From assembly GCA_002457135.1 (NCBI GenBank), contig NTKX01000004.1, positions 1 to 49,838 of the forward strand: a stretch of DNA of 49,838 bases, in the 5' to 3' direction. Both the position numbers and the translations under genes were made by a program. Positions within the stretch are counted from its first letter, which is position 1; each line of letters opens with the position of its first letter. Of this stretch, positions 1-8,871 are shown in pieces. The notes under the pieces are model-generated. The model ran no database searches and had not been told where the DNA came from. It was given only the letters and a program-made list of their open reading frames with translations. Source of the stretch: SAR116 cluster bacterium MED-G04 (GTDB lineage: Bacteria > Pseudomonadota > Alphaproteobacteria > Puniceispirillales > UBA1172).

Positions 1-17
1 GAGTGGTGGCAACAAGC

Positions 18-85
18 CAAGCAGCGCTAGCGTGCCTTGCAAACAACGCTGGCGTGACTTGATCCAAACAGCGCAAGCGCCTTTG
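18..85. repeat. Three tandem imperfect palindromes after hfq
   Basis: Three consecutive units at 18-39, 40-61 and 65-85 share the pattern CAA(g/a)CA(g/a)CGC-NN-GCG followed by a tail ending CTTTG or CTTG. Each unit is itself an imperfect inverted repeat: CAA pairs with TTG and CGC with GCG. The 21-22 bp unit is not a multiple of three, so this is unlikely to be a coding repeat. They lie directly downstream of the hfq stop codon and may continue beyond the window edge. They could be a transcript-end structure, a REP-like element or a protein-binding array. Confidence 0.6.
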
Positions 86-96
86 ATCAATAGGCC

Positions 97-351
97 CTAT
101 TCAACACCCTCATCACGGGTGTTGTCGACATCCAGATTGACGGCGACTGTCGGCATGATCGTGGAAATGGCATGCTTGTAAACAAGCTGCACATGCTGAT
201 CACGCTTTAACAGCAGGCAAAAATTATCAAACCATGTGATAATACCCTGCAATTTCACACCGTTAATGAGAAATACCGTTACTGATATATGATCTTTACG
301 GATTGAATTAAGAAAAATTTCCTGCAAATTGTGGCTCTTCTCTGTAGCCAT
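97..351 (-). CDS. hfq: RNA chaperone Hfq
   Basis: Hfq is a hexameric Sm-like RNA chaperone that pairs small RNAs with mRNAs in the cytoplasm. The 84-residue product carries both Sm motifs: the Sm1 region with [15 protein letters not shown] (about residues 30-44) and the Sm2 hallmark YKHAIST (about 58-64). The C-terminal tail is short and acidic, as usual in alphaproteobacteria. The ATG at 351 has a GGGGGA ribosome site eight bases upstream. It is the last gene of the dusB-ntrBC-ntrYX-trkA-dat run, separated from dat by an 88-bp AT-rich gap that could hold its own promoter. hflX, its usual downstream neighbour, is not visible in the 96 bases left. Confidence 0.97.
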   Translation of the reverse strand: MATEKSHNLQEIFLNSIRKDHISVTVFLINGVKLQGIITWFDNFCLLLKRDQHVQLVYKHAISTIMPTVAVNLDVDNTRDEGVE

Positions 352-439
352 TGCACTATCCCCCGATATGTTTAATTAACTTTTAAACAAAATTAGGGAT
401 TTGTAAATTACCAGATTTGGATCAGGTGATTGAAAGCGT

Positions 440-1297
440 TTATTCCGCTGCATTTTTTCCGACATGATCGAAATAGGCATGACGCAGGGCCATGGCGACC
501 GGTCCGGCCTCACCATCAGCAACGGGGCTGTCATTGATCAGGCCGATAGGCGTGACAATGGATGATGCGCTGGTCATGAAGGCCTCGGCGCCGGCAATAG
601 CCTCTTCAGGGGTGAAGGCCCGTTCGACAATCTTCAGGTTGCGTTCGGCTGCTATGGCCATCACGGTCTTGCGGGTAATCCCGCTCAGAATATCGTAGGT
701 GGTGGGGCGAGTGATCAGCTCCCCCTCTTTCGTGACAATCCAGGCGTTTGAGCTCGACCCCTCGGTAACGTAGCCGTCATCATCCACCATCCATGCCTCA
801 TAGGCCCCGGCCTCAACCGCTTTCGTTTTGGCGAGGCAGTTTGGCAGCAACTGTGTGGTCTTGATATCACGGCGGCGCCAGCGTTGATCAGGCACGGTGA
901 TAACCTTGACGGGCCTGGCGCTGTCAGGGCCGGGGAATTTCATCGTCTTGGCGGTCATCACCAGTTGCGGTTTCATCAGCGCCGGAAAGGCATGGTCACG
1001 CCGCATGACCCCGCGGGTAACCTGAAAATAGATCAGCCCGGTGCTGATCCCGTTCATGCGGATAATATTGCGGATAACGATCTTGAGCGCGGCCCGCGAC
1101 ATCGGCATCGGGATAACCAGCTCACCCAGTGAGAACTCCAGCCTGTCGAGATGCCAGTCTTCATCAGCCATCCGGCCATTGATGATGGTGACGACTTCAT
1201 AAACGCCATCACCGAACTGGTAGCCGCGATCATCAATACTGACACCGGCCTGATGCTGCGGAATATAACGGCCGTTAACATAAGCAATACGTGACAT
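440..1297 (-). CDS. dat: D-amino acid aminotransferase (PLP fold class IV)
   Basis: A 285-residue fold-type IV PLP aminotransferase. Members interconvert D-amino acids and 2-oxo acids, for example making D-glutamate or D-alanine for peptidoglycan. The Schiff-base lysine is K146 in DIKTTQLLPN, matching the DIK(S/T)xxLLxN motif of D-amino acid transaminases. The cofactor-binding stretch EAWMVDDDGYVTEGSSSN follows at about 182-199. Length is typical. The ATG at 1297 has an AAGGGAG ribosome site. It sits between trkA (21 bp away) and hfq, a position conserved in many alphaproteobacteria. A branched-chain aminotransferase activity is the main alternative, but the short length and lysine context favour the D-specific group. 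Confidence 0.9.
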   Translation of the reverse strand: MSRIAYVNGRYIPQHQAGVSIDDRGYQFGDGVYEVVTIINGRMADEDWHLDRLEFSLGELVIPMPMSRAALKIVIRNIIRMNGISTGLIYFQVTRGVMRRDHAFPALMKPQLVMTAKTMKFPGPDSARPVKVITVPDQRWRRRDIKTTQLLPNCLAKTKAVEAGAYEAWMVDDDGYVTEGSSSNAWIVTKEGELITRPTTYDILSGITRKTVMAIAAERNLKIVERAFTPEEAIAGAEAFMTSASSIVTPIGLINDSPVADGEAGPVAMALRHAYFDHVGKNAAE

Positions 1298-1318
1298 TTA
1301 AAACTCCCTTACAGCAAT

Positions 1319-2695
1319 CTAGAAGAAGTCAGGACGAACGGACAACAGTTTTTCCACTTCACCGATGGCTTCACGGGAAGCAAACAGGATCACCATGTCA
1401 CCAGGTTCAATGATGGTGGACCCACGCGGGGCGATAAACTCATCATCCCTGATGATGGCACCCACGGCAATATGCTTGGGCAGGTTGGCTTTCCTCAGCG
1501 GCAGGCCGACCAGCGGGGATGACGGCATCGCCTCAACCTCGATAAACTCGCCCTTATCCTCAACAATGGTGTGGATATCCCGGATACGGCCACGCCGGAT
1601 ATGCTTCAGGATTGACGATACGGTAATGGCAGGCGGGTTGATCACCGCATCAACCCCGAGGGTGGAGATCAGCGGCACAAAGCTGGCCATGTTCACCAGC
1701 GATACCGTATGCGCCGCCCCGTATCGCTTTGACAGCAGCGATGACAGGACGTTGACCTCATCATCATTGGTCAGGGCAACAAAGGTATCAGCGTCACCAA
1801 CCCCGCTTTCCTCAAGGATTTCGGGTTCCAGCGCATCACCGTTGATGATGGTGATACCGGCCAGGTCATGCGCGGCCTCATGGGCGGTGTTCTTGTCAAA
1901 TTCGATGATGGTGCAGCGTGAATTTTCAATCTGGGCCAGAACATCAGCCGCAACCATCCGGCCGATTGTCCCGCCACCCGCGATCAGCACGTTGCGACTG
2001 GCGGGTTCTTCATGCCCGAAGGATGCCATGGCCCTTGCCATGTGTTCTTCATCACAGACGAAATAGACCCGGTCGCCCTCCTCCATCTTGAGGGTACCAT
2101 CACGCGGAACTATCACGTCATTACCGCGCAGGATAGCCACCACCGTGATGTTCAGCCCTTTGAAAAGATCAGTCAGGTAACGCAACGGGGAATTGATGAT
2201 GGGGCAATTTTCAAGGCAGCGGACCCCGACAATGCGGCCTTTCTGATTGCTCATGCTGACCACATCAAAGGCACCGGGGACCAGCAGGCGGCGGCTGACC
2301 GCAGCGGATACCTCCGATTCAGGTGAGATGATATGGTCAATCGGCAGGTTTTCCGGGCTGAAGAGATCACCCACCAGCGGGTTGAGGTATGATCGTGACC
2401 GGATACGGGCGATTTTCAGCGGTGTGTTGAAAATCGAATGCGCAACCTGACAGGCAACCATGTTGATCTCATCGCTCTCAGTCACAGCGATGATCATATC
2501 GGCATCCTTGGCCCCGGCCTGTTCCATGATATCGGGATGCGATGGCACCCCGATAACGCCGCGCACATCAAAGGTTTCGGTGGTGCGCTGAACCCGTTCG
2601 GCTTTCGAATCGACGACAGTGACATCATTATCCATCGCCATGTGGCCAGCGATAGAGGAGCCAACCTGGCCCGTCCCGCAGATGATGATATTCAT
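1319..2695 (-). CDS. trkA: Trk system potassium uptake protein TrkA
   Basis: The cytoplasmic regulatory subunit of Trk/Ktr potassium channels. The 458-residue protein has the classical duplicated layout: Rossmann RCK-N domain with IICGTGQVGSSIA at residues 3-15, an RCK-C domain, a second Rossmann fold opening with VLIAGGGTIGRMVA at about 236-249, and a second RCK-C domain at the end. Both glycine-rich NAD(H)-binding loops are intact. The ATG at 2695 has an AAGGGGAAA ribosome site. It lies 12 bp after ntrX, so the two are probably co-transcribed. The membrane subunit TrkH is not in this window. Confidence 0.95.
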   Translation of the reverse strand: MNIIICGTGQVGSSIAGHMAMDNDVTVVDSKAERVQRTTETFDVRGVIGVPSHPDIMEQAGAKDADMIIAVTESDEINMVACQVAHSIFNTPLKIARIRSRSYLNPLVGDLFSPENLPIDHIISPESEVSAAVSRRLLVPGAFDVVSMSNQKGRIVGVRCLENCPIINSPLRYLTDLFKGLNITVVAILRGNDVIVPRDGTLKMEEGDRVYFVCDEEHMARAMASFGHEEPASRNVLIAGGGTIGRMVAADVLAQIENSRCTIIEFDKNTAHEAAHDLAGITIINGDALEPEILEESGVGDADTFVALTNDDEVNVLSSLLSKRYGAAHTVSLVNMASFVPLISTLGVDAVINPPAITVSSILKHIRRGRIRDIHTIVEDKGEFIEVEAMPSSPLVGLPLRKANLPKHIAVGAIIRDDEFIAPRGSTIIEPGDMVILFASREAIGEVEKLLSVRPDFF

Positions 2696-2707
2696 CCCGC
2701 TTTCCCC

Positions 2708-4084
2708 TTAATCACTTTTATCCGGGTTGATATTGAGGCTCTTGAGCTTGCGATGCAGCGCGGATCGCTCCATCCCGACGAATTCGGCTGTTTTCGATAC
2801 ATTGCCGTCAAACCGGGTCAGCTGTGAAATCAGGTACTGGGTTTCGAAATGCTCCCTTGCTGCCTTCAGCGGCAGGCCGACAACGGTTTCAAACCCCTGC
2901 CCCGTCCCCTCAGCGGCGGTGCCGGAAATTTCAGGGGGCAGGTCATCAGCCATGATCAGCCCCTCGGACTCAGGGTTGGCCATGATCGTCAGCCAGTCAA
3001 TGACATTCAGCAACTGGGTAACGTTGCCCGGCCATTCGTACATTTGCAGCATGGCTATGGCCTCATCGGACAGGGCCAGCTTCTTGCCTGAACCGGTGTT
3101 GGCCTGATCCAGATAGAAACGCGACAATTCGGGGATATCTTCCTTGCGGGCGTTGAGCGGCGGCAGGATGATCGGCACCACGCTGAGCCTGTAGAACAGG
3201 TCTTCGCGCAGGTTGCCGTTTTCAACCTCTTCGTTCAGGTTCAGTTTCGACCCGCTGATGACCCGGACATCGACTGTAACCTCCGCGGTGCCGCCGACAC
3301 GCCTAAACCGCTGATCCTGAACAGCGCGAACCAGCTTGCCCTGGGTTTCAAGCGGCAGATCACCGATTTCATCAAAATAGAGCGTACCACCATGGGCCTG
3401 CTCAAAGAGGCCGACAATGCGGTGACCTGAGGGATTGGCCTCGGTCCCGAACAACTCGGCGGTGACACTTTCGGGGGAGAGCATGGCGCAGTTCGCCACC
3501 ACGAAACGGCCCGAATTGCGCTCGGACAGCTGATGGATACGCCGTGCCGCCAGCTCCTTGCCGCTGCCTGAAGGCCCGGTGATCATCACGCGGCTGTTGG
3601 AATGGGCGACTTTTTCAATCGATTGCCTGAGCGCCTTGATAGAGGGCGCTTCGCCGATCAGCTCAGACTGGACAGAGGCTGTTTTGCGAAGCTCGTTGTT
3701 TTCAGCCTCAAGCATGGCGGCTTTCAGCGCACGCTCGACAAGGATCAGCAATCGGTCGGATTTGAACGGCTTTTCAATGAAATCATAGGCACCGTCTTTC
3801 ATCGCCTGAACAGCGGTTTCGATATTGCCATGCCCGGAAATCATGATCGCCGGAACATCGGGATAGAGCCTCCTGATCCATTGCTGCAAGACCAGCCCGT
3901 CCATGTCCGAATTATTCATCCAGATATCGAGGATCACCAGCGAGGGCAGGAATTCCTGCACCGATTGCCTCGCCTCTTCGGCATTGGCGGCGGTTCGGCA
4001 GGTATAGCCCTCATCCTCCAGCAACTCGGCCAGCATGGATCGGATATCCTGTTCATCATCAACTATAAGAATTTCAGGCTTCAT
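2708..4084 (-). CDS. ntrX: Nitrogen regulation response regulator NtrX
   Basis: Response regulator partner of the membrane kinase NtrY. The 458-residue product has a receiver domain (phospho-acceptor D53 in LVILDIW), an AAA+ domain with Walker A GPSGSGKE and a DEIGDLP Walker B-like motif, and a Fis-type helix-turn-helix at the C-terminus (NVSKTAEFVGMERSALHRKL). The sigma54-contacting GAFTGA loop is absent: after ELFGTE the sequence runs ANPSGHRIVGLFEQA. As far as I recall this is normal for alphaproteobacterial NtrX, which suggests it does not act as a standard sigma54 activator. Its ATG overlaps the ntrY stop by 4 bp. Confidence 0.95.
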   Translation of the reverse strand: MKPEILIVDDEQDIRSMLAELLEDEGYTCRTAANAEEARQSVQEFLPSLVILDIWMNNSDMDGLVLQQWIRRLYPDVPAIMISGHGNIETAVQAMKDGAYDFIEKPFKSDRLLILVERALKAAMLEAENNELRKTASVQSELIGEAPSIKALRQSIEKVAHSNSRVMITGPSGSGKELAARRIHQLSERNSGRFVVANCAMLSPESVTAELFGTEANPSGHRIVGLFEQAHGGTLYFDEIGDLPLETQGKLVRAVQDQRFRRVGGTAEVTVDVRVISGSKLNLNEEVENGNLREDLFYRLSVVPIILPPLNARKEDIPELSRFYLDQANTGSGKKLALSDEAIAMLQMYEWPGNVTQLLNVIDWLTIMANPESEGLIMADDLPPEISGTAAEGTGQGFETVVGLPLKAAREHFETQYLISQLTRFDGNVSKTAEFVGMERSALHRKLKSLNINPDKSD

Positions 4085-6318
4085 CGTTCTGCTTTTGCGT
4101 TTTTATTCTGGTGGGGCAGGATGATGGTCACGGCAGCACCCTTGTAATCCTGATGACCTGAATGCGCAAGCACGATGCTGCCATCATGATCCTCAACGAT
4201 TTTGCGGACAATGGCCAGCCCAAGCCCGGTTCCCTGCTCACGGAAAGTGATATAGGGCGCGGTCAGGTCAACGCCCTTTTCATCAGGCAGACCGGGGCCA
4301 TTATCAATAAACAGTATCCGCACCGCGTTATCGGTTTCCTCAATTTCGACCAGCATGCGGCAATCCTCTTCGCCTGCCTCGGTCATGGCATCAACCGCGT
4401 TCTGGAGCAGGTTGGTCACAACCTGACGCATCATGCTGTCATCACAGGACAGGATGATTTCATCATCGCCACTGTTGTCAAATTCAAAGCGCACCGAATT
4501 TGTGCTGGCCTCAAAGAGATTGATCTGCCCCTGCACCATCGACACCAGATTATGCATCTGCATTTCAGGGGCAGGCATCCGGGCGAATGATGAAAATTCG
4601 TTGACGAGCCGGCCGATATCCTCAACCTGACGGCTGATCGTTTCAATGTAGCTGGCGAAACTCGCCCTGCTCTTTTCATCCTTGGGGGTGTATTTGGCCC
4701 CCAGCCGTTCAGCGGCAAGCTGGATCGGGGTCAGCGGGTTCTTGATTTCATGGGCGATCCGGCGCGCGACATCGGCCCAGGCAGCCTTGCGCTGGGCATC
4801 GAGCAGATCAGAGACATTTTCAAACGTCACAACGTAACCGACAATCCGGTTATCCACGGTTTCGGTCGTAATCCTGGCCAGCAGATTCAGTATGCTCTTG
4901 CCCTGCTTGATTTCGATATTCTGTTCCTGATTGCGGCGGCCGGGCTTGCTCGCGGTATCGAGCAGGCTGGCGAATTCCGGCACCAGGGTATCCAGCCGCT
5001 GGCCGATGGCATCCATCTTGTTGATCCCCAGCATGGTCAGCGCAGCCGCGTTCGGCAGGGTGACAAAACGTTTTTCATCAATGCCGATCACCCCGGATGA
5101 TACCCCGCCCAGCACGGCCTCGGTAAACTCACGCCTCTTGTCCAGCTGGCGGTTAGCCTCCACCAGCTCTTCCCTGTTCTTGTTGATATCATCCAGCATG
5201 CGGTTGAACGACAGGCCCAGCCTTGCGACCTCATCATTGCGGTCAGTCATCGTCACGCGAGAGGCCAGATTGCCCGACCGGACCTGTTCTGCCACCATGA
5301 TCACGGATCCGAGCGGTTCAACAATGGCGGTGGCGAAATTGAGCCCGACCCAGATCGACCCCAGCAACAGCAACAGGGCCACCATCCCGAACAACAGGGC
5401 AAAGCTGACCTTGAGATCAAGCTGGCGGATATCAATCACCTGATATTCGGATGCCGCGGTCTGGGTCTGGTCCACGGCGGCGGAAACCTTGGGGTCAATA
5501 AACCGGCCAACCAGCAGATACGCATCAACAAACTGGTTCAGCCTGACCCCGGCGCGGATACGGTTGGTGATATCAATGGTGGTGATCGCCACCTCACCGT
5601 TTCGGGCCTTGCTGAAAAAGTCATCATCATCGAGGCTGGAAAACGTCACGGCATAGGCAAACCGCGAATTGGCAATCACCCGGCCGGTGGAATCGATGAC
5701 AATCGCCTCGGAAAGGTTTCGCACACCGGCCTGATTGGTGAGGTAGGCATCAAACCGGCGGCGATTGCCCGAAAGTGACCCCGCCTCACGGTTGATGTCA
5801 TTGGCCATAGCGAGAATCTGGCCCTCAACGGACTGGATATGCTCCTCCAGATAGGCGTTGGCAACGGTGACGCTCTCATTGATGGCGGTGGAAATACGGT
5901 CCGAAAACCAGCCCCGAAGCGAGAAATCGAGGACAAAGAACGAAAACGCCACAATGATGATGGCCGGGAAAACCGTGATCACCCCGAACAGCGTCACCAG
6001 CCGGAGGTGGAGCTGATAGCCCGCCAGCCTTCTCCGGCGTTCCCTGATGAGGCGGTAGACCTGCCGGCCAACAAAGATCAGCAACACCCCGAGCGTGGTG
6101 ATATCAACCATCAGCAGGATGGCGACCAGATCGCTTTCATCGGACAGGAAGGTTTCGCTGGATAGCAGCGCAAAGGTCAGGCAGCCCAGCACCAGCGCCA
6201 CAAACAGCGCGATATAGGCCAGCACACGTTCGGAAAAAGCATGACGAAGACGGATGAGCATACCGGATGTTTCTGTTTCCATTCCGGTCAGGCTGGTGTC
6301 ATGTGATGCGTTGCTCAT
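4081..6318 (-). CDS. ntrY: Nitrogen regulation sensor histidine kinase NtrY
   Basis: A 745-residue inner-membrane sensor kinase that phosphorylates NtrX in response to nitrogen or redox cues. Three membrane helices lie at about 33-53, 64-85 and 107-130, followed by an extracytoplasmic sensor of about 170 residues and a fourth helix at about 305-328. A HAMP linker (about 330-380), a PAS domain (about 395-500) and a HisKA domain follow, with phospho-acceptor H523 in RRIAHEIKNPLTP. The HATPase domain shows the N box (NLLQNAVDAM) and G boxes (DNGPGLP, GTGLGLAI). It starts 37 bp after ntrC and overlaps ntrX by 4 bp, implying translational coupling. Confidence 0.96.
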   Translation of the reverse strand: MSNASHDTSLTGMETETSGMLIRLRHAFSERVLAYIALFVALVLGCLTFALLSSETFLSDESDLVAILLMVDITTLGVLLIFVGRQVYRLIRERRRRLAGYQLHLRLVTLFGVITVFPAIIIVAFSFFVLDFSLRGWFSDRISTAINESVTVANAYLEEHIQSVEGQILAMANDINREAGSLSGNRRRFDAYLTNQAGVRNLSEAIVIDSTGRVIANSRFAYAVTFSSLDDDDFFSKARNGEVAITTIDITNRIRAGVRLNQFVDAYLLVGRFIDPKVSAAVDQTQTAASEYQVIDIRQLDLKVSFALLFGMVALLLLLGSIWVGLNFATAIVEPLGSVIMVAEQVRSGNLASRVTMTDRNDEVARLGLSFNRMLDDINKNREELVEANRQLDKRREFTEAVLGGVSSGVIGIDEKRFVTLPNAAALTMLGINKMDAIGQRLDTLVPEFASLLDTASKPGRRNQEQNIEIKQGKSILNLLARITTETVDNRIVGYVVTFENVSDLLDAQRKAAWADVARRIAHEIKNPLTPIQLAAERLGAKYTPKDEKSRASFASYIETISRQVEDIGRLVNEFSSFARMPAPEMQMHNLVSMVQGQINLFEASTNSVRFEFDNSGDDEIILSCDDSMMRQVVTNLLQNAVDAMTEAGEEDCRMLVEIEETDNAVRILFIDNGPGLPDEKGVDLTAPYITFREQGTGLGLAIVRKIVEDHDGSIVLAHSGHQDYKGAAVTIILPHQNKNAKAER

Positions 6319-6355
6319 GACCTGATCATACCCAAAATAGCCCTGCCATACCAGT

Positions 6356-7819
6356 TCACCCTCTGATCACGCGCCGCCGGATGGACCCGCTGTCGATCCC
6401 CAACTGCTTGATCTTCTTGCGCAGGGTGTTGCGGTTTACCCCCAGCATGTCGGCGGCCCGCAACTGATTGCCGCCAGTATAGCGGAGCGATATCTCAATC
6501 AGGGGTTTTTCAACCTCAGCCATGATGCGATCGTGAATGCCTGTGGGCATGGCATCGCTGGCATGGGCATCAAGGAAACGTTCAATGTGAAAATGCGCCG
6601 ACTGCCCCAGGGTCGCCGACTGCCCCGGGGTCAGGGTGTCATCATCCACGCCCGCCTGCCCCCTCACGTCAATGAGCATGGGGCCGAGATGGTTTGCCTC
6701 AATCACCGGATCATCGACCAGCACCGCCAGCCGCCAGATCAGGTTTTCCAGCTCCCGGATATTGCCGGGCCAGTGCCATGCCATGAGCGCGTCCATGGCA
6801 TCGGCTGAAAACTTTTTGGTGGGGAACCCATCCTTGACGGTGCGCAGGATGAAATGCTGGCACAGATCAGGGATATCGTTATTCCGCTCCCGCAACGGCG
6901 GCAGGTTGAGCGGCACCACATTGAGCCGGTAATAAAGGTCTTCACGAAAATTGCCCTCGGCAATCAGGTCAGGAAGGTTTTTATGGGTGGCGGCGATAAT
7001 CCGGACATTGCTGCGCAACAACCGGTTGCCGCCAACGCGGGTATAGGTCCCGTCCTGCAACACCCGCAACAGCCGGGTCTGGGCCTCAGCCGGCATGTCA
7101 CCGATTTCATCGAGAAACAGCGTCCCGCCACTGGCCTGGGCAAAACGCCCGTCATGAACACGATCAGCCCCGGTGAAAGCGCCTTTTTCATGGCCGAAGA
7201 GTTCGCTTTCGATCAGCTCCCTCGGGATCGCGGCCATGTTGATGGCAACAAAGGGTTGCTTGCGGCGTTCACCCAGATCATGCAGGGCGCGGGCGACGAC
7301 TTCCTTGCCGGTGCCGCTTTCGCCCGTGATCATCACCGACAGGTTGGTATGCACCAGCCGCGCCATGGACCGGAAAATATCCTGCATCGCCGGGGAACGG
7401 CCGATCAGCGGGCTTTGATCAGGGGATATATCAGCCTCGGGCGTGCCAGCCTCAATAGAGGTTTTCAGCCCTTCAACCGCTGAAACAAGATCATCCAGCG
7501 GGAACGGTTTGGGCAGATAGGCGGCAACCCCCCTTTCCTGCGCCTTGACGGCTGTCAGGAGGGTAGAGCGCGCGCTCATCAGGATAATCGGCAGATCAGG
7601 CCGCCTCGATTTGATTTCAGGCAACAGATCAAGCGCATCACCGTCAGGGAAGGCAACATCGGTCACCAGAACCTGAAACTCGGGGTTGACGATAACCTCC
7701 ATCAGGCTGGAAATTCTATCCACCGAATGGACCCTGAACCCCGCCTTTTCAAGCGCTTTCTGGGCCACCAGACGAATGGCGCGGTCATCATCAGCCAGGA
7801 GGACGTAAGGCGTGGTCAT
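6356..7819 (-). CDS. ntrC: Nitrogen regulation protein NtrC (sigma54 activator)
   Basis: Response regulator that activates sigma54 promoters when nitrogen is limiting. The 487-residue protein has a receiver domain with acceptor D54 (LVTDVAFPDG), an AAA+ domain with Walker A GESGTGKE, an intact GAFTGA loop (FGHEKGAFTGA) and LDEIGDMP, then a Fis-type helix-turn-helix near the C-terminus (NQLRAADMLGVNRNTLRKKI). The intact GAFTGA contrasts with its neighbour NtrX. Its ATG overlaps the ntrB stop by 4 bp, so kinase and regulator are made together. Confidence 0.97.
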   Translation of the reverse strand: MTTPYVLLADDDRAIRLVAQKALEKAGFRVHSVDRISSLMEVIVNPEFQVLVTDVAFPDGDALDLLPEIKSRRPDLPIILMSARSTLLTAVKAQERGVAAYLPKPFPLDDLVSAVEGLKTSIEAGTPEADISPDQSPLIGRSPAMQDIFRSMARLVHTNLSVMITGESGTGKEVVARALHDLGERRKQPFVAINMAAIPRELIESELFGHEKGAFTGADRVHDGRFAQASGGTLFLDEIGDMPAEAQTRLLRVLQDGTYTRVGGNRLLRSNVRIIAATHKNLPDLIAEGNFREDLYYRLNVVPLNLPPLRERNNDIPDLCQHFILRTVKDGFPTKKFSADAMDALMAWHWPGNIRELENLIWRLAVLVDDPVIEANHLGPMLIDVRGQAGVDDDTLTPGQSATLGQSAHFHIERFLDAHASDAMPTGIHDRIMAEVEKPLIEISLRYTGGNQLRAADMLGVNRNTLRKKIKQLGIDSGSIRRRVIRG

Positions 7820-8871
7820 GCTGCTTCCTCCGATACCGGCAGGCCGACCCTGAATGATGTCAGCCCGGGGCGCGATTCAACATCAATCGTCCCGCCATGA
7901 CTGGCCACCGTGCTGGCCACCAGCGCAAGCCCCAGACCCGTGCCATTGGATTTCCCGGTGATGAACGGATCAAAGATATGATCACGCAGATTATCCGGTA
8001 TACCCTCACCCTGATCGATGATCTCAACCACCAGCGGGCAGGCCGCACCGGCCGATCCGCCAGCAAAACGCGCACCCAGGTTAAAGGACGATTTTATCTT
8101 TATATTTTGTTTATCATCAGAGGCTTCACAGGCGTTCTTTAACAGGTTTATAAAGCACTGGATCAGCAGATCACGATCCCCCAATGCAGGCGGCAGCGAT
8201 GGGTCAAACGCGGTGATCAGGTTGCACCCCCGGCCGAAACTGTTTTCGGCCAGCTGGATGCAGTGGTTCAGCACTTCATGGATATTGACCGACCCCAGCT
8301 CTGGCGGGCGGTCACCGACCAGGGTTTCAACCCGCGTCAACAGTGAGGCAATCCGGTCCGCTTCGGACATGATCAGCCCGGTCATCGGGCCGATATCACC
8401 CCCGGGATCATCGGCAATCAGCTCGGCCGCGCCGCGAATACCCGCCAGCGGGTTCTTGATCTCATGGGCGAGGAGCGCGGATAGCAACGCCATGGACCGC
8501 GCCGCCCCCCGGAATTGCTGCTGACCCCGCAGGCGTTCGGCGAGCTGGCGTTCCTGGATCACCAGCACCAGCGTGTTGTTGGTATCCTGCAACGGTGAGA
8601 CCTGAATATTGATGCGTTTCAGGCCAAGCCGGGGTGAATTGACATCAATCCCCTGATCACTCACCGAATTGCCGCTCAGCCGCGCCCGTTCCAGCATCGT
8701 CAGGATAACGCCATCAAAGAAATCGTTGACGCTGTATTCCTTCAGCGTGGCGGCACTGGAACGAAAAAATTCCTCAGCCGCCGGGTTGGCAAAAAGAAAG
8801 CGGTTGCTGCTATCCAGCGCGGCAACAGGGTTGCGGATACCGGCCAGCATCATTTCAGGCAGGGTGTTCAT
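7816..8871 (-). CDS. ntrB: Nitrogen regulation sensor kinase/phosphatase NtrB
   Basis: A soluble two-component kinase that, with PII proteins, sets NtrC phosphorylation according to nitrogen status. The 351 residues contain an N-terminal PAS domain (about 10-110), a HisKA domain with acceptor H136 in LLAHEIKNPLAGI, and a HATPase domain with the N box INLLKNACEAS and the G box GTGLGLALV. No membrane segment is seen. It overlaps dusB and ntrC by 4 bp each, giving the compact nifR3-ntrB-ntrC unit typical of alphaproteobacteria. Confidence 0.96.
   Translation of the reverse strand: MNTLPEMMLAGIRNPVAALDSSNRFLFANPAAEEFFRSSAATLKEYSVNDFFDGVILTMLERARLSGNSVSDQGIDVNSPRLGLKRINIQVSPLQDTNNTLVLVIQERQLAERLRGQQQFRGAARSMALLSALLAHEIKNPLAGIRGAAELIADDPGGDIGPMTGLIMSEADRIASLLTRVETLVGDRPPELGSVNIHEVLNHCIQLAENSFGRGCNLITAFDPSLPPALGDRDLLIQCFINLLKNACEASDDKQNIKIKSSFNLGARFAGGSAGAACPLVVEIIDQGEGIPDNLRDHIFDPFITGKSNGTGLGLALVASTVASHGGTIDVESRPGLTSFRVGLPVSEEAA

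Noticed and set aside
1-96. Possible start of hflX after hfq
   Set aside because: No ATG on the minus strand and no HflX-like residues; the stretch is dominated by the palindromic repeats.
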